The notes under the pieces: generated by a model
The model's database searches: none
Told to the model about the DNA's origin: nothing
The model's input: the letters and a program-made list of their open reading frames with translations, nothing else
Shown here: positions 1 through 8,310 of the stretch, piece by piece
Position numbering within the stretch: position 1 is the first letter of the stretch
How the letters are laid out: the number at the start of each line of letters is the position of its first letter
Source of the DNA: a virus
IMG/VR virus record: IMGVR_UViG_3300019889_000009
Span: 1-64,000 of that record
Length of the DNA stretch: 64,000 nt
Direction: 5' to 3' (one strand)
Position numbers and translations under genes: made by a program

Positions 1-1
1 C

Positions 2-496
2 CGCAGGCTCAAGCTGTACGATCGCACGACGCAAGAGGCGATCGGCATCGAGAAGGGTGATCGCGTCATGGGTATCGATTTGGATACCCTGATCACGGGA
101 GACATCCGCAGACTCGTCAAGACCGAAGGTCGGTTCGTCGGGTGGGGCTTGAGAGGTTTGGGCGATCGCCCAGTGTTCAACGGCTCACTGCAAATGTTCA
201 ATGCGGGTGACCTGTCGGAGATATGGACGGAGTTCGATCCCGCGACGTCACCGAAGGAAGCGCAAGCCGCAGGCTACAATGGTTCGGATCAAGCTTGGTT
301 GTCTTACAAGCTTGTCGACAAAGCAGGGTCGGTGCCGTTGCATTGGCCTGAAGTATCGTCCTACCCGTTGCAGAACCGCATTCAAGGCGTACTGAAACGG
401 GAGACTAAAATTATTTTCTTCCACGGCAGTTTGAAACCGTGGTCCCCTCAAGCCCGGTTCTATACCCCGTGGATAGACCGCTACTGGAGAACGTGA
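2..496 (+). CDS. Glycosyltransferase-like protein, 3' part
   Basis: The reading frame is open from the first bases of the window, so the true start lies to the left; the ATG at 68 is internal. The visible 164 residues include a DxD-type IDLD segment followed by hydrophobic and Gly-Asp residues, as in nucleotide-sugar glycosyltransferases. They end in a FFHGSLKPW motif and an aromatic C-terminus that I recognise from small phage glycosyltransferase-like proteins near portal and capsid genes. It could glycosylate virion proteins or DNA; the substrate cannot be told. It sits one base upstream of the prohead gene. Confidence 0.55.
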   Translation, partial: RRLKLYDRTTQEAIGIEKGDRVMGIDLDTLITGDIRRLVKTEGRFVGWGLRGLGDRPVFNGSLQMFNAGDLSEIWTEFDPATSPKEAQAAGYNGSDQAWLSYKLVDKAGSVPLHWPEVSSYPLQNRIQGVLKRETKIIFFHGSLKPWSPQARFYTPWIDRYWRT

Positions 497-497
497 C

Positions 498-1943
498 ATG
501 TCGCAATTCGCATTGACCGATCGGTTTGCCATCGATGATGGCGCCAAGGTTCGCTACACGGAAGACGGTTACATGACCGCGGCCCCGCGCGTCGCGCGCA
601 CGGGCATTCAATTGTATCGGGGCAAGGAGGTCGGCAAACCCGAACTCGATATCGTGCGGATCTATCGTTCCGCGGACGAGGTGTTCAATGCGGACTCCCT
701 GCATTCGTTCGGGCATCGCCCCGTCACCGACGACCACCCACCTGTCAATGTGACTGCGGAGAACTGGAAAGATTACGCCAAAGGCCAACTCGGGGGCGAG
801 GTCGCACGAGACGGTCAGTTCATTCGGGTGCCCATGTGCATGATGGACGCGGCCACCATCGGGAAGTTCAAGGGTGGCAAGGTCGAGCTGTCGGTCGGCT
901 ACACCTGCGATATCGATTGGACCGCGGGGGAGTTCGAGGGCCAGTCTTATGACGGCTTCCAAAAGGACATTCGCGCCAACCACGTCGCGCTGGTCAAGGC
1001 TGCACGTGGTGGAAAAGATTTGCGGGTTGGTGACGGTACCGGCGTTGCGCCGACTCAGTCCGCATTTATCGATGGCCTGCGGGCTATCATCAAAGGAGAC
1101 GTTGACAAGAGCGAGTCACTCGCAGGAGTCAACGGGTATCTCGCAGACGCGAGTAAGAAGCAGTACCCGTTCATGTTGAGCGGGAAGGTACACCTTATGA
1201 GCCTGCGGGCTTGTAAGGCCGACGCGATTGCAAAGGGTGACGGAGACATACTCGCGGCCGTTGACTCGATGCTGTCGCTTATCGATGACACCACCGCCGT
1301 CGAGGACGGCAACAAGGAGAGAGAGACTATGACTAAGATGATTACTGTTGACGGCGTGTCCGTCGAGGTGATGAACGACCAGGCGGCGCAGATCATTCAA
1401 AAGGCGCTGACGTCGGCAACCGATGCCTTCAACTTCGAAAAGAAGAAGAAGGAGGAAGCCGAGGAGGAAGTCAAAAAGAAGAAGGACGCTCTCGATGCTG
1501 CGATCGCCTCGCACGCCACGGTCATCACGACCAAGGATGCGGAGATCGCGACACTCAAGACTCAGGTGGCGGACAACGTCATGACCCCTGCGAAGCTGGA
1601 CGGTCTTGTGAAGGATCGTGCGGTCACTGCAGGCAAGGCCCGCGCACTCCTCGGCGACAAACTGATGGTGGACGGCAAGACCGATCACGAGATCCGCAAG
1701 CAGGTCGTTGACCTCAAGCTCGGCGAGCAGGCGAAAGCCTGGTCCGAGGATCAGGTCAAGATCAGCTTCGATACCTTGACTGCAGACGTCAAGGCGATCG
1801 ATGGTACGGTCTCGGGTGTGATGGATACGGCGCGCGCGTTCTCGGCGCCGGCTGGTACTGTGCAGATGCAGAATGATGCGCTGTATACCAAGCGCGACAA
1901 GGCACTGCAGGAAGCCTGGAAGGGCCCCGCCGCTTCCGCCTAA
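498..1943 (+). CDS. DUF2213 prohead protein fused to scaffold
   Basis: 481 residues. Residues about 1-180 match the DUF2213 head-maturation family (an RTGIQLYRGKEVG region, then HRPVTDDHPP and LSVGYTCDIDW), usually encoded next to DUF2184 capsids and thought to be the prohead protease or core protein. The C-terminal 200 residues are very different: a Lys/Glu-rich coiled coil at about 313-350, then an alpha-helical Asp/Lys-rich tail, typical of a capsid scaffold. An internal start with a good Shine-Dalgarno lies at 1329. The gene would act inside the assembling procapsid. A GC-rich hairpin follows the stop. Confidence 0.75.
   Translation: MSQFALTDRFAIDDGAKVRYTEDGYMTAAPRVARTGIQLYRGKEVGKPELDIVRIYRSADEVFNADSLHSFGHRPVTDDHPPVNVTAENWKDYAKGQLGGEVARDGQFIRVPMCMMDAATIGKFKGGKVELSVGYTCDIDWTAGEFEGQSYDGFQKDIRANHVALVKAARGGKDLRVGDGTGVAPTQSAFIDGLRAIIKGDVDKSESLAGVNGYLADASKKQYPFMLSGKVHLMSLRACKADAIAKGDGDILAAVDSMLSLIDDTTAVEDGNKERETMTKMITVDGVSVEVMNDQAAQIIQKALTSATDAFNFEKKKKEEAEEEVKKKKDALDAAIASHATVITTKDAEIATLKTQVADNVMTPAKLDGLVKDRAVTAGKARALLGDKLMVDGKTDHEIRKQVVDLKLGEQAKAWSEDQVKISFDTLTADVKAIDGTVSGVMDTARAFSAPAGTVQMQNDALYTKRDKALQEAWKGPAASA
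1329..1943 (+). CDS. Nested in-frame scaffold start
   Basis: In the same frame as the DUF2213 gene, an AAGGAGA at 1314-1320 precedes an ATG at 1329 by about nine bases. Initiation here would give a separate 204-residue protein made only of the coiled-coil and acidic C-terminal part. This copies the lambda C/Nu3 arrangement, in which protease and scaffold share a C-terminus. The spacing is seen directly; use of the start is inferred. Confidence 0.55.
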   Translation: MTKMITVDGVSVEVMNDQAAQIIQKALTSATDAFNFEKKKKEEAEEEVKKKKDALDAAIASHATVITTKDAEIATLKTQVADNVMTPAKLDGLVKDRAVTAGKARALLGDKLMVDGKTDHEIRKQVVDLKLGEQAKAWSEDQVKISFDTLTADVKAIDGTVSGVMDTARAFSAPAGTVQMQNDALYTKRDKALQEAWKGPAASA

Positions 1944-1954
1944 CCAAAACCTAC

Positions 1955-1982
1955 AAGGGCGGCCGCTCGACGCGGCCCCCTT
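1955..1982 (+). terminator. GC-rich hairpin after scaffold gene
   Basis: AAGGG(C)GGCCGC pairs with GCGGCCCCCTT around a five-base loop: about eleven pairs and one bulge. No T-run follows, so it may weaken transcription or protect mRNA ends rather than terminate fully. Confidence 0.4.
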
Positions 1983-2060
1983 CAAGTTTCAACAGTCAGC
2001 GCTATGCGCATTGAACACACTGCAAACTCTCACCTGATCAACAGAAGGATTTGATCAATC

Positions 2061-2516
2061 ATGACGACTCAAACGACCTATAGCGAGCGTATCGCACCTC
2101 CGATGCCCGGCGTCATTGCCGGTAACATGGACAACGCTCGTACCGCGACTGGCATCTGCGAGACCGCGTCCCCGGGCATTCCGTTCGGCCGTGCTGTTTC
2201 CATTGGTGCCTTGTCGGATCAGGGCATCGTACTCGGCGGTGTCCTTGCTGGCTTCCGCGGTATCTCGATCCGTGACGTCACATTGCGTGGCGACCTCGCG
2301 GTCATCGATGCCTATCTGCCGCCGAACAGCATGGGCGTTTTGGAAAAGGGTGACATCTGGGTCGAGCCGGCGGTTGCCGTCGACGTCACGGATCCTGTCC
2401 ATTACATCCAGGCGACCGGTGTGTTCACCATCACCGGTGGCATCGGTCCGATCATCGGCGCGAAATGGAAGACCTCCTGCGGCATTGGTGGCCGCGCGAT
2501 CGTCTCCCTGTTCTAA
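2061..2516 (+). CDS. Capsid decoration-like structural protein
   Basis: 151 residues, rich in Gly, Val and Ile and without membrane segments; predicted beta-rich. It lies directly between the scaffold and the major capsid gene, where related phages encode the head decoration or cement protein. The N-terminus has the APPMPGVIAGN type of opening common to such proteins. An AAGGA lies upstream of the ATG. Function is inferred mainly from position and composition. Confidence 0.55.
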   Translation: MTTQTTYSERIAPPMPGVIAGNMDNARTATGICETASPGIPFGRAVSIGALSDQGIVLGGVLAGFRGISIRDVTLRGDLAVIDAYLPPNSMGVLEKGDIWVEPAVAVDVTDPVHYIQATGVFTITGGIGPIIGAKWKTSCGIGGRAIVSLF

Positions 2517-2589
2517 ACCCCGCTCGTCTGACAAGACGGGTTAACCCCATACGACAAGTCCCCCGAGCGGGGCAAGGAGAAATTTAACT

Positions 2590-3543
2590 ATGCGCATGGT
2601 AGACGCTCAACAGGCTCTGGGGTTTGCAGTATCCCAGACGTCTTACATCGAGCAGCAGGTTGTCGAGACGCAGTATCCCGACATCCAGTACCCGGCCCTC
2701 ATTCCCGTGGACACCTCCGCGAACGAATGGGCCAAGTCCGTGACGTACTACTCGTCCGACAAGGTAGGTCGCGCCGGGTGGTTCCATCACTACGCGAAGG
2801 ATATCCACGTTGCGGATATCGAGCGTACCAAGAACGAAGTCGGCATCGAGATGGCCGACATTGGTTATCGTTGGACCCTCGAAGAACTGGGTCAGGCGAT
2901 GATGATCCCCGGCACCAACCTGTCGTCTGATCGTGCGGCTGCGGCCGTGCGTGCATACGAGGAGTTTGTGGATGATGCGGCGCTTCGCGGTAAAGCCGAG
3001 AAGAGCATGTACGGCATCATCAATTACCCGGGCATCACCTCGGTGCTGGCTGGCATCGAAACCGGCCACACAGTGTGGAACCTCAAGACCGCCGACGCGA
3101 TCCTGGCCGACGTCAACAATGCCCTTACCGGCCTGTACGTCGAGACCTTGACCGTGGAAATGGCGGACACGATCCTGTTGCCCATTGCCGCAATGACTCT
3201 CATTGCGACGAAGCGCATTCCGGACACCACCATGACCGTTGCTCAGTTCCTCAAACTGAACAACGTCTATACCGACATTACTGGTCGACCCCTCACGATC
3301 CGCGGCGTTCGCGGCCTCGAGACGGCTGGCCAGAATGGTTCGGGTCGCATGATTGCTTATCGTCGGGCACCCGACGTGATCAAGATGCACATCCCGATGA
3401 CCCATCGGTTCCTGCCCGTGTGGCAGACCGGACCGCTGGTATTCGACATCCCCGGTATCTTCCGTATCGCCGGCGTCGAAATTCGTCGCCCCAAGGCCGT
3501 TCGTTATGTCGACGGCATTCTGACCAGCGACGAACTGTCGTAA
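2590..3543 (+). CDS. Major capsid protein, DUF2184 type
   Basis: 317 residues, the usual size for the DUF2184 family of HK97-fold major capsid proteins. Family-like stretches include FPTD-like YPALIPVDTSAN near residue 40, a conserved MADIGYRWTLEELGQA helix region, and RRPKAVRYVDGI at the C-terminus. A strong AGGAGA precedes the ATG. Hundreds of copies would form the head shell. The hairpin just after the stop separates it from the next gene. Confidence 0.85.
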   Translation: MRMVDAQQALGFAVSQTSYIEQQVVETQYPDIQYPALIPVDTSANEWAKSVTYYSSDKVGRAGWFHHYAKDIHVADIERTKNEVGIEMADIGYRWTLEELGQAMMIPGTNLSSDRAAAAVRAYEEFVDDAALRGKAEKSMYGIINYPGITSVLAGIETGHTVWNLKTADAILADVNNALTGLYVETLTVEMADTILLPIAAMTLIATKRIPDTTMTVAQFLKLNNVYTDITGRPLTIRGVRGLETAGQNGSGRMIAYRRAPDVIKMHIPMTHRFLPVWQTGPLVFDIPGIFRIAGVEIRRPKAVRYVDGILTSDELS

Positions 3544-3550
3544 GACCCAA

Positions 3551-3576
3551 GCCCGCAGGGGGTAACTCCTGCGGGC
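3551..3576 (+). terminator. Hairpin after major capsid gene
   Basis: GCCCGCAGG at 3551-3559 pairs with CCTGCGGGC at 3568-3576, with a short loop and a weakly T-rich ATTCTTCGTT after it. It lies in the only gap behind the most highly expressed gene and probably attenuates transcription or stabilises the capsid mRNA. Confidence 0.55.
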
Positions 3577-3627
3577 ATTCTTCGTTCAACAATTCAACGC
3601 GGACCGCCAGCCCGCAGGAGAACACCA

Positions 3628-4275
3628 ATGCGCGCAATCCTTATGAACTTCGGTGACAACACACGAGTCGTCCATGACGTGATGAACATGCCGATCTCCG
3701 TCGGCATTGGAAAGATCCGAGAGTGCGACATGCACAAAGTGCACTATGACATGATCCGCAAGGGTCTCGCGACCGACACCTTGATGCTGGTGCCCGCGGA
3801 TGCGGAGATGCCTGCACACCTGTCCCTGATCATGGGGGTGTTGGAAGCAGTCGACACTGAACCCTATGACGAACTACTGCAGCGTGCGGTCGAAGTGATC
3901 GGTAAGGAGAATGTTAAGCTACGACCGAACCGCGACATGATCAGAGTTGCGTTGCGCGACCTCGCACGTGAACTCGTATCGCAAATTTTCGCAGGAGTGC
4001 AGCCGCCACCCCCGCGTGTCCCGATCAAAGAAGAGGGTGATGAAGACACGCGCAACGATCCCCCGCGCAAGCCTGAAAAAAACTTACCAGGGTCGAACGC
4101 GCCCCTTGCCGATCGATCGGATGCAGCCCTCCTTGCCGCCATTGGGGAGAAGCCTATCGATCCGGTGCCTGCAACTAAGCCTGCGATCGAGCGCGAAGTG
4201 CTCAAAACCAAACGCGTGAAGGCGAAACGGGAAACGATAACCCCCCCAAAGGGGCGTGCCAGGGAGCGCCTGTAA
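3628..4275 (+). CDS. Unknown protein between capsid and connectors
   Basis: 215 residues. The N-terminal half looks globular. The C-terminal half is low complexity, rich in Pro, Lys, Arg and Glu, and probably disordered. By position it may be a head or neck component, but I recognise no family. A GCAGGAGA lies upstream of the ATG. The last codons and stop (4273-4275) fall inside the structured repeat at 4262-4354, so its C-terminus is partly dictated by that element. Confidence 0.6.
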   Translation: MRAILMNFGDNTRVVHDVMNMPISVGIGKIRECDMHKVHYDMIRKGLATDTLMLVPADAEMPAHLSLIMGVLEAVDTEPYDELLQRAVEVIGKENVKLRPNRDMIRVALRDLARELVSQIFAGVQPPPPRVPIKEEGDEDTRNDPPRKPEKNLPGSNAPLADRSDAALLAAIGEKPIDPVPATKPAIEREVLKTKRVKAKRETITPPKGRARERL

Positions 4276-4354
4276 GCGGTTCGGGACCCCTCGACGTACA
4301 TCGGCCCCCGATTGCCCCCAAAACCGCTGTAGCGCGCTCCGTGCGACGAGCAAA
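4262..4354 (+). repeat. Structured junction repeat, copy A
   Basis: One of four related elements of about 92 nt. GGAGCGC at the left end pairs with GCGCTCC at the right, and AGCGGTT pairs with AACCGCT further in, with a C-rich interior. The conserved tail TGCGACGAGCAAA follows the stem. It spans the stop of the gene at 3628 and precedes the DUF4054 connector gene. Function unknown. Confidence 0.7.
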
Positions 4355-4382
4355 ACGCGTTCAAAAACGATGAAAGGACCCC

Positions 4383-4772
4383 ATGGCACACGTCATACCC
4401 ACATACGCCGATTTTATCGCGCGGTTCCCAGTTTTCGCTGATCGATCACAAGCGGTTATCGAAGCCCTGATCACGGAAGCGGCGGGCACTGTAGACACCG
4501 ATTGGCTGGAGCGCGACTATGCTCCCGCCATTTTATACCTGACAGCACATCTCCTTGCCAATGAGGAGAGTGAAGCGGGGGATGACGTCGACGTGGGTAC
4601 TGGCGTATCCAACGCTGTCGCCTCTGAGTCGTTTGGCGGGATGTCGATCAGTTACGCGGCTGCCGACGATGGTGGTTCGTTGAACGACTCCGAGCTTTAC
4701 GGTAACACAGAATTCGGGAGACGCTTCTTGCGACTCCTGCGCCTCAACAAACCAGCCGTGGTGATCGTGTAA
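4383..4772 (+). CDS. Head-tail adaptor, DUF4054 family
   Basis: 129 residues. The opening (YADFIARFPVFAD, then VDTDWLERDYAPAI and a YLTAHLLANE helix) is the signature of DUF4054, small alpha-helical connector proteins that form the ring under the portal. Length fits the family. An AAAGGA precedes the ATG. The stop overlaps the next start as TAATG, which suggests translational coupling with the following neck protein. Confidence 0.75.
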   Translation: MAHVIPTYADFIARFPVFADRSQAVIEALITEAAGTVDTDWLERDYAPAILYLTAHLLANEESEAGDDVDVGTGVSNAVASESFGGMSISYAAADDGGSLNDSELYGNTEFGRRFLRLLRLNKPAVVIV

Positions 4773-5113
4773 TGCCCGACTTCAATCGATCCCGCAAAGT
4801 CTGGCATGCGCATATTGCGCGATGGGGTGGGGGTGTGAACAACGGAGTCCTGGTCAGGGGAGTAACTCCTCGCACCATGACGATGGCGATGGCAGACTAC
4901 GCGCCAAAAGAACGTGGCCTGTTCCTTGATGGAGCAGTTCGGTTTTGGGTGTCGGCCTTGAACGTTGCACCCGCAGACTATCCGGATCACGAACAGGACG
5001 TGATACAGTTCGCGGGTCGTGAATACAAAATTCTGATGCCCCCTGCGGGTGGCCACCCTGATGGCACCTGGATCGCTTTTGATCTGTCGTGCATGTACAC
5101 TCGGACAGTCTAG
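4772..5113 (+). CDS. Putative head-closure (stopper) protein
   Basis: 113 residues, beta-rich, with a typical head-completion pattern: FAGREYKILMPPAGG near residue 82 and WIAFDL near the end. Its place right after the DUF4054 adaptor, with a one-base overlap, is the usual place of the stopper protein that seals the head before the tail joins. The family match is weaker than for its neighbour. Confidence 0.5.
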   Translation: MPDFNRSRKVWHAHIARWGGGVNNGVLVRGVTPRTMTMAMADYAPKERGLFLDGAVRFWVSALNVAPADYPDHEQDVIQFAGREYKILMPPAGGHPDGTWIAFDLSCMYTRTV

Positions 5114-5114
5114 C

Positions 5115-5645
5115 ATGGCTGGTTTCAATCAAGGCGCGTTTCGCAAGATGATGTTGGTGAGGTTCGGGAAGAAATACCAACTCACTTGCAATGTCGGTGC
5201 TCTCGTCTTCACGGGCGGTAGCATAATCGCTCCCGCCAGTGGGTCGATGATTGTCACAGATATGGATACGGGGCAGTCGATAAACATCACGTCTGACCCG
5301 CTAGTTGAGTTGTTCCAGCCGCCAGAGCAGTTCAACGGAGCTTCGATAGTATTTAATCGCTTAGCGGATGATGTTAATATCGCGAAGTACTTGGTCAACA
5401 AGTTTGAAACAAGATTAGCGTCTAGCTATAGATGGACGATGAGTCTTTCCTGGACCATGGCTCCTGGTGATCATCTGAACGACCATGGGTTCGGTGCTCA
5501 ATTGTTCAATTTGACTGACCAGGAATTCATAGGAGAATTCAATGAGTCTCAACAGAACGAGGATCAGTCGCTGACCGGGACGTTCTTCATAAACACTAGA
5601 CCACCAGCAAAGCCTCCCGGACCTTTGTGGACACTGACTCATTGA
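5115..5645 (+). CDS. Unknown neck-region protein
   Basis: 176 residues from the ATG at 5115. An in-frame ATG at 5049 would overlap the previous gene heavily and has no better ribosome site. Composition is beta-rich with scattered aromatics. Position between head-closure and tail-terminator candidates suggests a neck or tail-completion role. Codon use in 5200-5420 is more AT-rich than in neighbouring genes. Confidence 0.5.
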   Translation: MAGFNQGAFRKMMLVRFGKKYQLTCNVGALVFTGGSIIAPASGSMIVTDMDTGQSINITSDPLVELFQPPEQFNGASIVFNRLADDVNIAKYLVNKFETRLASSYRWTMSLSWTMAPGDHLNDHGFGAQLFNLTDQEFIGEFNESQQNEDQSLTGTFFINTRPPAKPPGPLWTLTH

Positions 5646-6025
5646 CCGTTCCTCGTTTCATATGGGTGTTGATCTCGGCAACGTTGCTTGTGTCGATCGC
5701 GGCGGGACTAACTTATCTTGCTAGACAGATGCCTTATGTCGTGCGGTTGGAGCGCGTCGAAGAACCGAAGCAGAGCGATCGCGTTGACACAAGCGAACGT
5801 GTCAATGTTGAGCGTACGCCGGTGCCATTCGTTGGAGTGCCAGTACCGCACGTCACAACAAACCCGACGCCTGCACCTGCGGTCGTGCCAGCTCCCGTGA
5901 ACAAGCGCAAGGTAACACCGCAATCGTCAGTGCGTCGAACTCTGCAATCAAAATGGGGTCGAGGAGTCACCAAACCAAAGCCCTCGACGAATGCTTTTGA
6001 AGATCTGTTCAAGGGGATCAAATAA
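5627..6025 (+). CDS. Single-pass membrane protein, Pro-rich tail
   Basis: 132 residues from a GTG at 5627 overlapping the previous gene; a TTG at 5642 is the alternative start. Residues about 9-32 form one hydrophobic segment. The rest is a Pro/Thr/Val-rich, probably extended chain with basic patches. It is odd to find a membrane protein inside the tail module. It could be a moron-type envelope protein. No family is recognised. Confidence 0.45.
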   Translation: MDTDSLTVPRFIWVLISATLLVSIAAGLTYLARQMPYVVRLERVEEPKQSDRVDTSERVNVERTPVPFVGVPVPHVTTNPTPAPAVVPAPVNKRKVTPQSSVRRTLQSKWGRGVTKPKPSTNAFEDLFKGIK

Positions 6026-6026
6026 A

Positions 6027-6503
6027 ATGCCAGCCGCAACTCCTGATCGCCGCGAGGCGATACTCGAACGCATCTCCGCGATCATATTGACTCCGGGTCT
6101 CGGGTTTGCGTCATCTGTGCGCAATCGTGGTCTGCGCCAAAACGAACAACGACCTGCTTGCGTGTTGCTCGACGGAGACGAGTCACCAAAGCTTGTTCAC
6201 AATAACCGCCGCAGTGGCCGCGCGAGCATGTTGACGCCGCAGATCATGATCATGCGGCCCGAACTGTACGTCCTGCTTGTGGAGAAGCGTCCGACCAACG
6301 TTGAAGTCGGGCAGGACTTGAATGCGAAACGAATTGCTTTGGTCGCTGCGATCGCAGAGGACACGGCATTGGCGACCCTGCTGGGGTCGAATGGTGGTAT
6401 GGTTTATAACGGATGCGTGACCGACTTGAAGTCCGGGTCTGCGCTCACCGGCCAAATGAGACTGGACTTCGCGTACACCTATACGTTCTACCCCACCGCA
6501 TAA
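6027..6503 (+). CDS. Putative tail terminator protein
   Basis: 158 residues from the ATG at 6027. The opening REAILERISAIIL resembles tail-terminator and tail-completion proteins, which begin with a helix of this kind and cap the tail tube. The gene lies directly before the tail tube gene, the expected place. The end (RLDFAYTYTFYP) has the beta-strand pattern of these proteins. The assignment rests on position and weak similarity. Confidence 0.45.
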   Translation: MPAATPDRREAILERISAIILTPGLGFASSVRNRGLRQNEQRPACVLLDGDESPKLVHNNRRSGRASMLTPQIMIMRPELYVLLVEKRPTNVEVGQDLNAKRIALVAAIAEDTALATLLGSNGGMVYNGCVTDLKSGSALTGQMRLDFAYTYTFYPTA

Positions 6504-6518
6504 GGAGAGAGAAATACT

Positions 6519-7067
6519 ATGGCTGAACCCACAATGGAATCCCCGAACGTCGGCAACTTGCAGGTCGGCAAAGGGATCGTATCGTTCAAGAAGACCGGAG
6601 ACGCGGAGTTCCGCGATCTTGGTAACGTGACCTCGTTCACATTCACACCCGAGGTCGAGACACTGGAGCATTTCAGTTCGCGGGAAGGCACCAAGAAGAA
6701 AGACTTGGTGATTACCCTCGAGCAGAAAGGTACTGTCACTCTGGTCATGGAGGAGTTCACCGCCTACAACCTCGCCATCATGGTGTTGGGCACTCTCGAC
6801 GAAGCTGCCATCGGCGGCCCCGAGGTCGAGATCTTCGCGTCGACGTCAGTCACTGGAGAACTGCGGTTCGTCGGCACCAATGACGTCGGTCCGAAAGTCA
6901 CCATCGATCTGTATCAAGTCTCGTTCAACCCGACTGGCGATCTGGAAATGATCTCCGACGAGTGGAATGAGATGGAGGTCGAGGGAGACGTGCTTGTTGC
7001 GCCGTCGGGTCCGAACGTCGGCAAGTTTGGTCTCGCGAAGTTCACGAACGTTACCGCGGTCTCATAA
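6519..7067 (+). CDS. Major tail tube protein
   Basis: 182 residues, typical for siphovirus tube proteins. It starts with VGNLQVGKGIVSFKK-like text, then a LGNVTSFTFTPEVE strand pair and LEHFSSREGTKKKD, the loop pattern I recognise from this family. A strong AAGGAGAGAG precedes the ATG. It polymerises into the tube around the tape measure. The chaperone pair and tape measure follow in the standard order. Confidence 0.8.
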   Translation: MAEPTMESPNVGNLQVGKGIVSFKKTGDAEFRDLGNVTSFTFTPEVETLEHFSSREGTKKKDLVITLEQKGTVTLVMEEFTAYNLAIMVLGTLDEAAIGGPEVEIFASTSVTGELRFVGTNDVGPKVTIDLYQVSFNPTGDLEMISDEWNEMEVEGDVLVAPSGPNVGKFGLAKFTNVTAVS

Positions 7068-7132
7068 GGCCGGGTTTTAATGCAGGAGACCGCGACATCC
7101 CGTCGCTCATGTAACAGAGAGAAACAACCGTC

Positions 7133-7612
7133 ATGGTTAGTCTAATCGATATCGCAAATTCAAAAACCACTGTTCCCCTTCGCGGTCAAGACGTTGAAGT
7201 GACCGGGCTGACAGCGGATCATATCGGCACCATCCTGTCTGTGTTCCCCGAGGTTCGCAGATTGCTCACGGGCAACACTGATGCTGAGATCATCACATCG
7301 CTTATCTCACGAATGCCGGAAGCCGTCGCGCTCATGATTGCGGCAGGTACTTGCGGTGACCCGCTTAACGACAAATTCATTGCCGTTGCCCGCGGGCTTG
7401 CGATCGGTGAGCAATTCACCGTTCTTGAAGCGATCGTGAAACAAACTTTCCCACAGACGCTAAAGTCTTTTCTCGACGGGGTCGCGGCGCTCGTAAACCA
7501 GTCCGGCGCGCGTGGATGGGCTCCGGCTATGACGTCGCCCGAGCCATCCAACGTTGCGTCGCCGCGGGACGATCAGAAGCAGACTGCTGGCGAAGCACCC
7601 CAAAGCAGTTGA
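7133..7612 (+). CDS. Tail assembly chaperone, first frame
   Basis: 159 residues. It lies between tail tube and tape measure, where siphoviruses encode a chaperone (lambda G) and its frameshifted extension (lambda GT). Its body is helical. The last 40 residues are Pro/Ser-rich and probably read only when ribosomes do not shift. The second frame is open from 7429, overlapping this gene by up to 183 bases. Confidence 0.65.
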   Translation: MVSLIDIANSKTTVPLRGQDVEVTGLTADHIGTILSVFPEVRRLLTGNTDAEIITSLISRMPEAVALMIAAGTCGDPLNDKFIAVARGLAIGEQFTVLEAIVKQTFPQTLKSFLDGVAALVNQSGARGWAPAMTSPEPSNVASPRDDQKQTAGEAPQSS

Positions 7613-7749
7613 GCGCATGGGTCGAATTGATAGACCGCGAGGAGCATCGACGTGACTCGGTATTGCTCAGTATCTATCGTGCGGCCGCGCATGCTGAGGG
7701 CAGGACCTTCAAGGACTTCAGCAAGCGATTGGCAGAGCAGGGGGCTTGA
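7516..7749 (+). CDS. Tail chaperone, -1 frame extension
   Basis: The frame runs from 7429 to 7749 without a stop. Its first ATG is at 7516 but has no Shine-Dalgarno, so it is probably reached by -1 frameshifting from the upstream chaperone gene, as in lambda G/GT. The product has a STPKQLSAWVEL start and a helical, charged tail like other second-frame chaperone domains. No perfect slippery heptamer is visible; the run TCTTTT at 7466-7471 is the best candidate. The stop abuts the next GTG start. Confidence 0.55.
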   Translation: MGSGYDVARAIQRCVAAGRSEADCWRSTPKQLSAWVELIDREEHRRDSVLLSIYRAAAHAEGRTFKDFSKRLAEQGA

Positions 7750-8310
7750 GTGATCACGGTCAAATACACTGATGGCCGCAAATTAGGTCGGAGGTTCAAG
7801 GAGCGCATCACTGTTTATGATGAGCGCCGGATACTTGCGATCCAGTCAGCGGCTCGACGTGGATGCGAGGAGATCGAAGTCGAGGGGCGTGCTGATATCA
7901 GGGCCGGGGGTAACTTCGGCTCTGATCGTTGGCAGGATGGGTTTCGGGCAAAGCTTTCGTACCAGAGTCGTTCTGATCTCAATATCCGTGTGACACACTC
8001 AGTTCGTTATTGGGTCGTGTTCGAGGAAGGCCGCGTCATTAAGGGGCGACCGCTGTTGTGGATCCCCCTATCGTTCGCGAGTGATGCGCAAGGAGTCATG
8101 GCACGCGATTACCCAGCCCCCCTGTTTCGTGTTGATCGTCCGGGCAAGGCTCCGTTGCTGATGACCAATACCGGCGGTGGAAAAGCCGAAGCGAAGTATT
8201 TTGGTAAAGAGAGCGTCACTATTCCGAAGAAGTGGCACCTGCGCGATATCGCAAAAGCTGTGAGTCGCAAGCTAGGTGGCTACTACAAAGAGGCTTTCCG
8301 CAATGGCTGA
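7750..8310 (+). CDS. Minor tail protein-like
   Basis: 186 residues from a GTG directly after the previous TGA. It is basic and alpha/beta, with a VTHSVRYWVVFEEGRV stretch and a C-terminal LRDIAKAVSRKLGGYY helix as in phage minor tail proteins encoded just before the tape measure. Its stop overlaps the tape measure start, so the two are probably coupled. Confidence 0.45.
   Translation: MITVKYTDGRKLGRRFKERITVYDERRILAIQSAARRGCEEIEVEGRADIRAGGNFGSDRWQDGFRAKLSYQSRSDLNIRVTHSVRYWVVFEEGRVIKGRPLLWIPLSFASDAQGVMARDYPAPLFRVDRPGKAPLLMTNTGGGKAEAKYFGKESVTIPKKWHLRDIAKAVSRKLGGYYKEAFRNG

Noticed and set aside
7598-7604. CCCCAAA as a -1 slippery heptamer for the tail chaperone.
   Set aside because: The codon phase is wrong for simultaneous slippage, so it was not taken as the preferred site.
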